A stretch of 64,000 bases of DNA, taken from Roridomyces roridus (Eukaryota > Basidiomycota > Agaricomycetes > Agaricales > Mycenaceae). Where the stretch lies: assembly GCA_029378245.1 (NCBI GenBank), contig JARKIF010000021.1, positions 372,001 through 436,000 of the forward strand. The letters are read 5' to 3'. Position 1 is the stretch's first letter. Each line of letters opens with the position of its first letter. Shown here in pieces: positions 11,825 to 22,896 of this stretch. Under the pieces are notes generated by a model that ran no database searches, had not been told where the DNA came from, and worked only from the letters and a program-made list of their open reading frames with translations. The translations under genes were made by a program, and so were the position numbers.

Positions 11825-12773
11825 ATGGCCCACCTGCCTCCCGAAATCATCGACGCCATTATCTGCAAAGTGGAGGACCCAGCCACTCTCAAATCCTGCT
11901 CGCTCGTCAGCTCAGCTTTATTCCGCTACCCCAGTCAGCGCCGCCTATTCCGCTTCTTGACCCTCAACGGATGGGCTACTCCACCCAACTACAATGCGGT
12001 GTCCACTCTCCTCGACGAATCACCTCACATCGCGGCATACTTCACCCATCTGCGCGTCGTCCTCCCCGACGAAGGGCCATCCATCCCAGACATTGGGAGC
12101 CTCAAACACGCGCTCAGCAAAATATCCCACGTGCGTTGGTGCATGCTCGACGGCGGTAGGCTAGCGTTCCATGCTCCATTCCTCCGCTTCCTCGCTCGGC
12201 AGAGGTCGTTGCGCGAGCTGCACATCGACTCGTTCTCGGCCATCCCACAGGACGTGATGCTGGAGATCCTCACCGCTGCACCGGGCCTATCCTTCAAATC
12301 CACGTCCGTCGACACTGCGTCCAGCCTGCGGTGCCGCTCACCCCCGAATTGGGCGCGCATCTTTTCACGCCCGATCGAGCGGTTGGCGGTCGAAGCGGAC
12401 TCGAGCAGCGTCGTCGAATTAATGAACGGGGGGCAATTGGCAAAGTTGGTGGGACAGATGCGGTTCCTCTCTGTTGTCTCCGACTGTGAGGAAAGCATGC
12501 GTCTCGTTCAAGGCTGCGCGGAGACACTGGAGCACCTTCGGTTTAACGGGATCGGTATGGACGGCTTCTCCTTGCGAAGATGTCTGCTGATTGAAGTTAG
12601 CTGAGAGCTCCACTTTACAACTGAGTGTTCACTTGCCGTCGTTGCGGTCGGTGGAGCTCGTCCTCTCGTCAGACGACCTGACTTCCGGGTGGCTTGTCGA
12701 GACTACTTTCCCCCTTGCACCGCGCCTCTCACGCATAACTCTGACTGTCTCGTGTGCGGCGCAGCCCGACTGA
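11825..12773 (+). CDS. F-box-like protein
   Basis: The N-terminus MAHLPPEIIDAIICKVEDP followed by LKSCSLVSSALFRYPSQRRLF is a standard agaricomycete F-box-like start. A 46-base intron (12555-12600, GTATGG...TTAG with a CTGAT branch site) brings the downstream frame in line: FNGI|AESSTLQLSVHLPSL, then a leucine-rich end. Without this splice the frame stops at 12604 and the conserved tail LPSLRSVELVLSSDD is lost. The spliced protein is 300 residues. Role by family: substrate adaptor of SCF ubiquitin ligase. Confidence 0.78.
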
Positions 12774-13684
12774 CCGGCCCTGGATGCCGGGTTTTTAGCG
12801 AGCTTGAATGCGATTCGATGTTCCAGAAGCAACGGACGTGCACATGCAACAGCTATATGATTGTGTGCGGAAGGGAATGCCTCAGGGCAGTGAGAAAGGG
12901 AGACTCGTATTGGAGCAGTTCGAGGAGGAGGATGATTGGTATTTATACCCTCGAAGTTGTTCAGCCGGATGAATAACCATGATAAGCAATAGTATTTGCT
13001 TACCCTCTTTCATTTCCAAGCCACGTCCTCTGGTATGACACACCGCCGTCCTGATGAGCGCCTCCCCGGATACACTGATATTGGGTAAAGTAGATGACCC
13101 GTAGATCTGCATAAAGGTGGAATGACTGCGCGGGCGAGGGTTAGTTTCTAACCAAAGATATCAAACATCCCTCACCGGAGGGTTGAATACAAAGATAGGT
13201 GATATTTCTACGTTTGACGCACACCACCGCTTCGTTCAGACTGCCGCCGTGTAACCGCGCCGGAGCCACGGTCAAGTCGGATTTCTCGTATCAAGTCAAC
13301 GCCCCCAAAGGAGATTATCTTGAAATCCCCAGAAGTTAGCTCACCGGCCAAAGTATTATTCGTTATAGTGGTGAAGTTGCCGCCCGAAATGAAGGATTCT
13401 TTCGTACGGGGGAAGAAGGCGCCTATGCATTGGCTGTGTTGGCGTCTGTTGGCATCGAGTCTCGCGAATGCGCTCGGGCTGCTCGGCTGTCTGTGTGCTC
13501 GTGGATGGAGAAGGAGAGGATCTAGAGAACTTGGCGCCGTACAGCCGTCGGGGGAGAGATTCGAATCGCTTGACGCTCATAGAAGCGCCCAGGCTGTGGC
13601 TGACCGTCTCGGACGCCGCCCGAGCATTTAGCCCTGGATGTGTAGTATGATTCGCCGTAGTCACTGGCCATAAGCTCAAACTAG
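12774..13684. other. intergenic region left of the MITE-like element
   Basis: No supported gene. An open frame at 13320-13631 has no family features. Confidence 0.4.
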
Positions 13685-13881
13685 TAGAGCGTATTGGATG
13701 TCGATGAAAAGTGGAAATTCTGTCAAGTGAAATCCTTCACAGATTTAAGCGAGTCTCGCAGGATTGATCCCACTGGAGCCCACTGGGCGCGTCCCATTAG
13801 CCCAACTTCTCGTGAGATTCGCTCCACTTTTAAGCGAAATCTCGCTTAAATCCACTTTCTGTCGACATCCAATACGCTCTA
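13685..13881. mobile_element. MITE-like inverted-repeat element
   Basis: The first 20 bases (TAGAGCGTATTGGATGTCGA) return as a perfect reverse complement at the right end, and the match continues to about 31 bases with a few mismatches (GAAAAGTGGA against the reverse of TCCACTTTCT). A nested inner inverted repeat pairs GATTTAAGCGAGTCTCGC (13742-13759) with GCGAAATCTCGCTTAAATC (about 13834-13852). Flanking trinucleotides AGT at 13683-13685 and 13881-13883 could be a target duplication, but they overlap the repeat ends. There is no coding capacity. Length of about 197 bases and structure fit a non-autonomous DNA transposon. It lies beside a degenerate membrane-protein copy. Confidence 0.72.
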
Positions 13882-13930
13882 GTACATAGGCTCCATCAGG
13901 CTCGCGAAGGTCCAAGGATGGTGATCAAAA

Positions 13931-14674
13931 TCAAACCTTGAGAATGACTGATCCCCCCGTCAATATATCATCCAGCTCCATGATCTTGCCCAAAGTCCAG
14001 AGAGCGACGAGCTGGGGCAGAGGCGGAGGCGTGTCGACTGGCGCTGTGCCGTGCGTAGCGATGGCCCGCCGGCGGATGAGGTAGTGTGGACACACTTGCG
14101 CAAGTGAAAAGGAGAGACAGCGGACAAGGGGGACGCACCCAGTAGGATCTCGACAATGAGCTTGAAGCAGCGTATCCCCCACAAGTGGTCCGCAGGTAAA
14201 CGAGACAACGGCCTCACTCAGACAACTCGTCAACAGCTCGACAAACTCGGGGGATGGCCCTCTCCTCGGCACAAAGAAGAGGACTTTTTAACCAAATTAG
14301 GCTGGCTGTGAGCTGTGAGATGGGCTTCGTACGCACGCATGTCACATGAGGATCCGGTAGATAACACAGACCAACGGCAAACGCAAGTGAGGGCCCGCCC
14401 GCCGTCGAGCGGGTTGCCGGATCAACGTTTCTGAGAGGAGAGATTCGTCGGAAGGAGCGCACAGCAAGGCCAGGTGGTATTGTAAGCCGCGTCTAGGCAA
14501 ACGATTCAGCGGGCATGCGCGGCATGGCATGATGCGGGCGAGCGTCCACCAGACAAAGGCGCAGTGGACGACGGAAATGGCGAGTCCCAGGTCTGCATAG
14601 TATCTTTGGTAACAGCCAGAGGGAAGGAATTGACCATAAACTGTAGAGGCATTGCAGAAGTTAAGTTTTTTCAT
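13931..14674 (-). pseudogene. degenerate copy of a small multi-pass membrane protein family (copy A)
   Basis: This region resembles the intact relative at 37877-38712. Shared blocks are YYADLGLAISVVHCAFVWW near the start, EFVELLTSCLSEAVVSF with TCGPL, FKLIVEILLG, then LIRRRAIATHGTAPVDTPPP, the LGKIMELDD tail and a final ILKV. The family is an uncharacterised integral membrane protein. Here the match moves between frames near 14180-14200 (GPLVGD to FKLIVEILLG) and the second membrane segment is hard to find, so it looks decayed or heavily diverged. A functional, differently spliced gene is not excluded. Confidence 0.45.
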
Positions 14675-16547
14675 GGAGGAAGAAGAGCCGCTTGGCACGT
14701 GATGCCACTGCGATTGCGTGACAATCGATCGATCTGCCCAGATCCGAGATCGCTGCCGAAGCCTCCCGAAGGCACAAAGTCCGAGATTTGGAATAACCGC
14801 AGAACCGTCACCTTGATGGCGGTGCCACGGTGTTCTCACGGTGCGGCAGCCATCACGGCCAGCAAAGTCTTGATCATGATGCGCTCTGGCGGGCTCATCC
14901 CGCCAGACTCCGCCTGCATGATCCCTATCTTGAATTCATGTATATACTGATATAAGAATAACAATTTCTACTGTATAAGTAATGAATGGCGGGCGGGGCG
15001 CAAAATACTCGCAATCGCACGCGTGGGTTCCTTAGGTTGGGGTACGGTGCCGTACGCGCAGCGACGAAGAGTAGGCGGATGGGGAGTAGCTGATGGCGGG
15101 CTGGTGCTATGACGGGATGCCCATGACGCGGCGAGCTCGAGTGCAATACGTCGTGGTGAGGCGCGAAGGAAGGCATCATCAGGAATATGCAGTGCTGCAT
15201 TCCGAGTCTTAAAATTTATTTTAAGCTCGGTCTTATCGGGCGTTTTCCCGCCAGAGTGGGGTCGCATTTTTTCGATGACGTCAGTGTCGGTGGTGGGATC
15301 ACTTCCATTTAAGGTAATTTTTCGATCATTTTGGCTCTTTTTGGGATACTCCTCAGTCATTCCCTCTTACGCCTTGAACATGTATCTCGCTCAGTTCCGC
15401 CGGTCTGCGTGTTACCATCTCCGCCGCTCAAAGTCAACGGAAGCAGAACGGCATCGGTCCGACCGGACCAGTTCACCATGCAGAGTGCTCAGTGCTCGAC
15501 CGTGGCGGCCATTTCAAATCTCCGCTACTCTATGCACGACAAAGTTTTCCTTCTCCCATACAGTACTCTGGTTCACTTCATCAATCCCTCGGCTCAGTGA
15601 CATTGCTTCAATTTACCATTTCCACGGCACTTGCCAACGCCATCTGGATTCTACCAAGTACTCATGTGCAGCCTTGCACATCTCCCTGGCTCATGGGACT
15701 ATAAAGTGTGTGAATATAGTCCATTGCCTCCCTTGTCGCCATTGGCCAAGTTCCAACATTGTTCTGTCCCCTGTTGCCAGCTCTGGCCACAAATTGTACA
15801 CTTCCGCCGTCACTGCTATTAAATAATTTTTCAGTGCTCCCTTGATCAAAGTTCTCCCCTTACATCCCCCCACCATCCCCATCATTAATGGTTGTCAGCA
15901 ACCTTCCCCTACCTTCCCGAGTGCCAGCTGAACCACCCAGACTCGGATTGCCATGCGCAGCAATGGCCCTTAAAGGCAGGTAGTGCTATGCAGCGCCTCC
16001 AGTTTTCCTGATGATTGCGCCGCGAGGGAAAGCGGTGTGGTGGAGGCCATGTACATATGGCGTGTACAAAGCTGACGGCAGTGGCGACTGTGAGTCGGGC
16101 AAGGACGGTGAGGGTGCCGAGACGATCTTCACCCGACCGTGACGCGGCGTTTAAAGACTGGGGCGGTGGCGTTGGCGTTGGCATTAGCTGTAGGCGTGGT
16201 GAGAACAGGGAGTGACGGGGAGTGGGAGCAATGAGCGAGCTAGACAACAACGGGCGGACGAGGACGACGAGGAGGCGGCTGAGACAGGTGGAAAGGGGCT
16301 GACAAACCTTGATCCGTGATGGCATCACCACTGAGATCACTGAGACAACCGGGATCACCACCGAACAACCGGGATCAGCACCCCGGTTCTGCGGTTATCC
16401 CAATTCCCGGACGCTCTCCCCGAAGGGCCAGTTAAATTTCCAATCAAAATGTCCATAACTCTGCAGCATAAATTCATAGATACGAGCAAACTACGAGACA
16501 CATCGTCCTTGTTCCGCATTCGGCGCCCATTCGACGTGGGTCACTGT
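14675..16547. other. intergenic region
   Basis: No gene could be supported in this 1.9 kb. It contains small GC palindromes (for example GGCGGGCTCATCCCGCC near 14890) and a short direct repeat of the form ACAACCGGGATCA near 16346 and 16362. Open frames at 15275-15826 (+) and 15909-16361 (-) have no recognisable features. Confidence 0.4.
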
Positions 16548-17365
16548 TCAAATAAGCCCACAACCCCCATCCGTTCTTTGCTGCTGGTCGTGCACGTGAT
16601 CGACGTTGTATTCTGGCGGCGGCGCGTCCCCACGGCGCGCCTCCGAAATGTCGGCCTCCAACCGGCGCACCCTTGCTTCACACATCTCATTCCGCCCTCG
16701 CAGGCGCGAAATAGCCACTTCTGATTCGTCTCTCAGGCTGGCCGTGGGTACGGGTGCCATGGATTCGTGTCCCATCGGATTATTATCCACGACGCCGGAG
16801 GACGTGACGTCCCTGCTTGAAAATGGCCAAATGTGCGTAATCCCCTCTCGTGCGAGTCGTAATTTGTTTGGTAGCCATTCTTGGCGCAGTGTGTCGTGGG
16901 ACTCGGGACGCACGTGGGCGGGATACGGGGTCACGGTTATATTCCTCTCCCTGTCCTCCACCATGAGATTGGCTGGCGGGTACGATACCAAAGCGAGATT
17001 GGGTGGCATCCGTGGCCTGCGACGTCTGAAAAAGAGTAGAAAGACGACTATCAGAGGTACGACAATTCCAAACACGATCCCGACGATAGCTCCCCTTGGT
17101 AATGGGTGGGTACGGGATATTGTGTCCGGTGGGTTCAAAACGCTGGGTAGCGCCGTCGACGGGGAAAGGCCTGTGTTTGAAAAGTCAACCAGCGTACATG
17201 AGGCAGGGCTGGCTGACAGCGACGTACTCGTCGATGAGAGTGAAATGGGCTTTGATAGTGCGAGACTCGAGGCTGCGGCGGCATCGAAAGTTGTCGGCTG
17301 CCCACGAGTTCGTTAAACCAATCAACAGATAAAACGCTACTCACCAAAGGTGTCGCAGAGACCAT
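16548..17365 (-). CDS. single-pass membrane protein, Ser/Thr-rich ectodomain
   Basis: Exon 1 (17365-17345) encodes only MVSATPL and ends at a GTGAGT donor. After a 47-base intron (17298-17344) exon 2 runs to the stop at 16548. The predicted 256-residue protein has about 65 residues rich in Ser, Thr, Ala and Pro, then a strong transmembrane helix (AIVGIVFGIVVPLIVVFLLF) followed by the basic stop-transfer RRRRPR. A cytoplasmic tail holds a charged, possibly coiled-coil stretch (SEVAISRLRGRNEMCEARV) and ends PPPEYNVDHVHDQQQRTDGG. This layout recurs in agaricomycete proteins of unknown function, some resembling mid2/WSC-type wall sensors without the cysteine domain. No signal peptide is obvious, so either the true N-terminus lies further upstream or the helix acts as a signal anchor. 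Confidence 0.62.
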
Positions 17366-18529
17366 GGCAAAGAGCCAAGGTGGGAGCTCCCCAGCTCCCG
17401 CTCAATTGAACCTCAAATTTCTAAGAGCGGTACGAAGAGAAAGGCTCACAAGGCAAGGGCGACGGAAACGTTCTATTTAGTTGAACGCGATCAGCCATCA
17501 TCTATACATCCAGTCAAAAAGACGACGTACGACTCGATCTTGACCCCGCACTCGTTTTGCTGAAGGAATTCGGGTACACTACAAGGCTTCACGTCAACTC
17601 GAAATGGCCGCGGGTCAGAGCGACCTACCTCGAGGTGCTGCGATTCGCACAGAACTCGCACGCAGTCACAGTGAAATATGCAGCGGTGCTGCAGTTACAC
17701 TGTAATGATTTACCGGCCGCCAGCGTACAGAAAGCACTTCCAAAGACGCAAGGGCCATTGCCGGCTTCGTTTTGCAGCTAGATGGCAAGGATGAGAGTGA
17801 GCGGGGAATGAAGGGATGTGTAATACACATACCGGTGCGCAAGTAGTAATCCCTGGGCTCAGGACCTTTGGTCGGGACGGCCTGGTTTGGCCACCGAATC
17901 CAGAGTTGGGCGCTTTGTGTTTTGGCCTGAAGCCCGGCATGATCGACTTCCACCCCAAATCCTGGATGATAGCGGGAGAATCAGCCCACTGCTGTATGTC
18001 AGGGGCGTTCGCTTGAACCTGTAGTCGAACAAAGGGAGAGAATGGACAGGGTACTCGCAGAGCACACCGTAGTGGGAAAAGCAAGAGTGGAAACAGGGCT
18101 CAGTCGAGGGGATATTTTGTGGTGGTATCAGAGGCAACGACCTTTTACGAAAAAGATGATTCCGGAATCGTTTGACAGGAATGGGGCACAGATTTTTGGG
18201 GGCTAGAGAAAGAACTCACACAGTTAGAAGATGTGGAGCAGGCTTAGCAGAGCTCCAGCTGTTCGTTGCCACAGAATAGTCAGGAATAAGCGCCAGTCTG
18301 CCTGGGGAGTCGAGACACCGTCGCGACTCGCAAGAGAAGCACTCGAGTAACGAGGACCGGATATTATCGAGGGATAATCAGGACGTCGTGCACGCACGTT
18401 TGCTGGTGGTGGGGGCAAGGTGGGGAAGAAGAGAAGTGGCGGGCACGTGCAAATCAAAGCAGTTTTGATGGCCGCATTAGATGTCGCTTGTCTGGCGCAT
18501 CAAAGTGGCTTCCCACCACATCGTCCACA
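17366..18529. other. intergenic region
   Basis: Overlapping minus-strand open frames at about 17666-18137 show no family, signal peptide or agreed splice pattern. I see no supported gene. Confidence 0.35.
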
Positions 18530-18582
18530 TGGTGATGGGCACGGCGTATGATCTCGATGGCAGCTTTGTACATATTTGGCTC
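18530..18582 (+). repeat. left inverted repeat of AT-rich element
   Basis: The 53-base left arm pairs with 19372-19424. Confidence 0.7.
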
Positions 18583-19371
18583 CGAATCAAACTTGCTCGT
18601 TCATGTTCCACCGTTTATCTCTTTCCACATTGACTCTAGCACCTCATGTTGTACACAAAAAATGTTAAAAATAGTCATATCAAGTTGGCCCCACCAAAAA
18701 AAAAAGACCTTGTTGATCCGGTATGTTGCATTATTTGCCCAACATTCCTTGAAAGGAATTGTCCCCAAAAGAACGGCCCTCTCTTGCATTATAACACACT
18801 TCAAGCTCATTCCTGAAGTCAAAAACTTCATTAGCATGGTTCCAAAGGGTTATGGAGCTTTTGGACGACCAGGAGGCCACTTTTCGTAGCCCTGACGGGT
18901 GTCCATCAAATCAGACTCGGGAATGTGGTGCTTCTGTCCGAAGTGGGCACGCGGTACCATGCTTCTGGGTTAAAAATGGGTTAGAGGAGTCGTATCTAGC
19001 TCAAAAGACAATAGCCACCTCAAAAATATGTCCCTTGAGTCGAGGCGTGGCTCGAACCTACTGCAAATGCCAAATTAATCGAGGAATGTGGAAGCCCATA
19101 ACTTTGCAACGCTTACAGGAAACTTCGAGGTCTTTCAAAGTGATTTGGAGAGAAAAAATGTCTCAATTGGGTGGACTCAAGGGCTTGAAAAAATATGTGC
19201 TCTGGAGTACTGGATTGACTTCCAGTACAGCTGTATTTTCATCTATTGGTGGGTCCCATAGTCCACACCAATTTTTGATAGATTTAAACAGTATCTGTCT
19301 ACTCAGAATTCTGATAATGTTTGAGGAAACAAAGTTATGGGCCTCAGAAAGTTGGAACACAACCGCTCTGC

Positions 19372-19424
19372 GAGCCAAACATATACAAAGCTGCCATCGA
19401 GATCATACGCCGTGCCCATCACCA
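19372..19424 (-). repeat. right inverted repeat of AT-rich element
   Basis: The 53-base right arm is the reverse complement of 18530-18582 with about two mismatches. Confidence 0.7.
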
Positions 19425-21195
19425 GGACTCCGACTCCACAGACTCGGATTCCGCGAAGAGGCCTATCCCGTATTAGGAGCTGGTCGACGTCATCGTAAAA
19501 TAAACTCGGAGGAGACACCCTCAGCCTCAGGTCTTGCTCCATCCGGGTCCCAAAACAGCCAGCCTCTTTCAAGCGCAGAATTCTGCGTCCTCACGGCAGA
19601 GACGACGATCACTTTGGAGAATTACTAATCTCGCCCTGCTTGGGTAATGTCGGAGCCAGACGCTCTCATTGAATCTCTCATACTTCGGGCTACAACGGAC
19701 CTCGTGGTCCTTGAATCTCTCACACTTCGCGCTGTCATCCGCCGGCGGGCGCTCGAATGAATCTCTTTTTACTGGCAAGCTTGCGCGGGTTGGATCTCTA
19801 CTTATGAGAGCTCCGCGCCCAATTATCTCTTGTGCTCACTACTATCCATCTTTCCCGTCTTTACCGATGGGACTCTCGATTCATCGTCGAGCTTTTCTCC
19901 TGCGCGATTTCAATTTCGGGCCTCCAAATCAGCACTCTATGCCCACCCCCGCTCACTCGCAGAACGTCCTAACTTGACACCCTCTCATACTTATTACGCT
20001 GTGTGAAATGCACCACAGCATCCTCGTGACCGCTTCCGGAATCATTCCTTCCCCAACTACGAACACATGTCTTCAAATCAACAAGGAAAATTACGTTGGA
20101 CCGCCATATGTATGAACAATCTACATATCTACCTCGGGCCCGACGGGACGATTTCACGTTCAATAATAATACTTAATTGTGCAGTCCATGTGCATTCCTC
20201 CAGCAGCATCTGGTCAGGTGCTTGAAGATTCGGCCGGGAGGCCACCTCGGGACGCCAACGTTCCAATTATTACCGAATATAGCCTAGGGCGCTGCATGCA
20301 TCTCGAGACTACGGAAAGATCAGTTGCTGATGTCGTGAGATTACTTGGAAATTGCCGAATTCAAGTCGGGTCAAACGCCGTTGGTGAAGGACTCGATCTT
20401 ATTGCTCAAATGCGCAGGCTCTCCGCTGGCTTCACAGGCTGGTATTTCGAATTCTCTCTATATTTTTCGAATGCCAGTCAAGTGATTCACTGCTCCCTGT
20501 TATCCGTGAAGAATCGTTACCTACACACATCACTGACAGACGCACATGTCTCAGCGGACTCTTGTCGCCGCCTTCGAATAGACTTTCCTCGCGTGTACAC
20601 GCCGGTAAGAAGCCACTGGCTGTGGTCATGGGATCTCCCCTTGTGGTCCCGTGGGATGTATTCCGAGTCTTCCTCACCCGCCCGAACTTCTTGCATGCGG
20701 CTTCTTGGCGGCTTCGATCGAGTCTCCATTTATCTTCCAGCGGGACCGGAGCGAGGTTTCTTGCGTGCCACATCTGGACAGACTCGGAGAATACGTAGCA
20801 CGCCAGGCAGGCAAATCATGACAAACTTCTTTATGCGTTCTCGCTGTCCAAACCATTTTACGTGGCGACGCATGCAAGTGCATATCTTTGTCTACGGCAT
20901 TAGAATGAAGAACCGCGAGGAATCCTAGGACAAGATAACACAAGGAAGCAGAAACAATCGCTCGAACTGTCAACATTTCGCCGCCAGCGCACGCAAGTTG
21001 GAGCGATTGTACATGCGGACGAAGACTTAAATTTAGGCACTTATCTCCCATCATGCTAACTATAGAATAAGCAGCACGGCTCGGCTAGATGAAGCCAACC
21101 TTCTATCAAGGATAGCATGCGGATTGGGTAGATCGAAGCATGTTTGCCTGGCGAGCTCGGTCACCAAGCTGGAAGTACAATGAATTCAATTCGAG
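19425..21195. other. intergenic region upstream of the aspartic protease gene
   Basis: It contains a short direct repeat TTGAATCTCTCAYACTTCG at about 19669 and 19711. A 249-codon open frame (20179-20928) has no family features. No gene is supported. Confidence 0.4.
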
Positions 21196-21203
21196 TATAA
21201 AAA
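21196..21203 (+). promoter_or_regulatory. TATA box of the aspartic protease gene
   Basis: TATAAAAA, about 62 bases before the ATG at 21266. Confidence 0.65.
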
Positions 21204-21265
21204 GTACAACCTCGTTGCAGAGAGTCTCCAGCAGCATCCGCTCCACCCACCTCACCTCACACACC

Positions 21266-22582
21266 ATGGTCCGCATCGCTATCCAAACCGCCTTCGTCGC
21301 CGCCGTCATTGGCTATGCTTCCGCCATGACCATCGACCAGCGCGCTGCCACCATCATCAAGGCGCCGCTCAAGAAGGTCAACACCGTGACCAACATCGCC
21401 AACATCGTCGCCCACGACAACGCCCGGCTCAACGGCTACTTCAAGAAGAACGCCGAGAACAACGTCCAGGAGCGCTCGTCGGTGATCAACGAGATCTTCA
21501 GTTACATCGCCGAGACCACCGTCGGGTCGCAGACGTTCGATTTGATTGTTGATACCGTGAGTAGTGTTTCGTTGGCTGCTGGCTGGTGGTATTCACATGC
21601 ATCGTCGAATAGGGTTCTTCGAACACTTGGGTTGGCTCTGGGACCAAGTTCACTGCTGGCTCCACCGGTGTGAGCACTGGCGCATCTGTGTCAGTTTCCT
21701 ACGGCTCCGGAGAATTCTCGTACGTTCCTCCTGCCAGTCCAATTCGTCTTCTCATGTCGGAACAGTGGAACCGAGTTCACGGACACCGTGTCAGTCGGTG
21801 GCGGAATTACCGCGACGAAGCAATCCATCGGTGTGGCAAAATCCTCCGAAGGGTTTGAGGGAACGGATGGTATCATCGGCTTCGGGCCGGAGGAGCTGAC
21901 GGAGGACACTGTCAGCGGCGTCAGCGAGGTGCCCACCTTTATGCAGAACTTGGTTTCCCAGTGAGTATCCGCCGCACGCTCCCTTCCTCGCACTCATCAT
22001 GCTTCCAGGGGTATCATCAGCACCAACGTCCTCGGTGTATCCTTCGCCCCGCTGACGGGCTCCGACGAAGAAGACACCAACGGCGAGCTCACCTTTGGCG
22101 GCACCGACTCGACCAAGTTCACCGGCTCCATCACGTACACCACCCGCATCGCTCCCTACTGGGGTGTATCTGCCAGCAAATTCGCGTTCGGGGGCACCAG
22201 CCTCGGAACCAGCACCGCCTCCGGCATCGTTGACACCGGCACGACTTTGATCTACATTCCCACGACCCTCTACACCAAATTCCTCAGCACCGCCGGTGGC
22301 AAGCTCGACAACGCATCCGGCCTGGTCAAGTTCACGACCAAGCCGACCGCCAACTTCACCTTTGTGATCGGCGGCACGACGTTCACGCTGACCCCGACGC
22401 AGTACCTCGTCCCGACGGCGCAGTACGACAACTGGGAGATTTCGGGCAGTGGCTTCTACACGTACATTGCTGACGGTGGAAGCGAGGCGCCCAACATGAT
22501 CTTGGGTATGACGTTCCTCGAGAACTTCTACTCTGTCTTTGATACGACGAACAACCGGGTTGGGCTTGCGCCGGCGGCTTGA
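21266..22582 (+). CDS. secreted aspartic protease, family A1 (polyporopepsin-like)
   Basis: A1 aspartic peptidases are secreted, acid-acting endoproteases. Exons 21266-21556, 21613-21719, 21766-21960 and 22009-22582 give 388 residues. A signal peptide (MVRIAIQTAFVAAVIGYASA) is followed by a propeptide of about 65 residues with lysine-rich helices. The first catalytic motif, IVDTGSSNTW, is split by intron 1 after Asp-Thr. The second is IVDTGTTLIYIP. The flap YGSGEFSGTEFTDTV, and FGPEEL and ILGMTFLENFYSVFDTTNN near the end, are also family hallmarks. The protein ends GLAPAA. It is very likely used for extracellular nitrogen acquisition. The TATA box and start agree. Confidence 0.95.
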
Positions 22583-22896
22583 TTTCTGTTGGGGATTTAC
22601 TACATTTCTTTTGTACAAAAAAATCATCGAACAATGTAAAGTGATTTTGGTCTTTTCCGGTAGAGCGAGGACTCGGGAGGAGACCATGGTGGTCGGATAC
22701 AAGTGCCACATGATTGCGGCTGCTTATAAATTGATAATCACTTCTTGCTCTCAACCATGCCGCCGAGCTCTCTTCTGAATGAATCAAATCGGCCGCAATA
22801 GCTCCAACTGGCTCCTTATGGACGAATCGGCGGTACCGGCGCGGAATGGAATCAGGATCTAAAAACAAGACGCCGGTCCCTCTTTTCTCACCCACC
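22583..22896. other. short intergenic region
   Basis: This is the 3' flank of the protease gene and the 5' flank of the next F-box gene. I see nothing further. Confidence 0.5.

Larger units (their letters stand above)
18530..19424. mobile_element. AT-rich element bounded by 53-base inverted repeats
   Basis: Bases 18530-18582 (beginning TGGTGATGGGCACGGCGTAT) return as the reverse complement at 19372-19424 with only about two mismatches. The DNA between them (789 bases) is visibly richer in A+T than its surroundings and has no supportable coding region. Similarity between the ends fades just inside the repeats. The form fits a non-autonomous terminal-inverted-repeat transposon or an inverted duplication around an insertion. 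I could not identify a target-site duplication. Confidence 0.6.

Noticed and set aside
15275..15826. Open frame of 183 codons, plus strand
   Set aside because: No family features. It lies in an intergenic stretch with short palindromes only.
20179..20928. Open frame of 249 codons, plus strand
   Set aside because: No domain, biased toward no family, no promoter or splice logic, and long open frames by chance are common in this GC-rich DNA.
20674..20976. Possible small secreted protein, minus strand (hydrophobic start MLTVRAIVSASLCYLVLGF)
   Set aside because: The signal-like start is real, but the rest has no family match, exon continuation is unclear and cysteine content is low.
21791..22711. 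Open frame of 306 codons opposite the aspartic protease
   Set aside because: Antisense shadow of a well supported gene.
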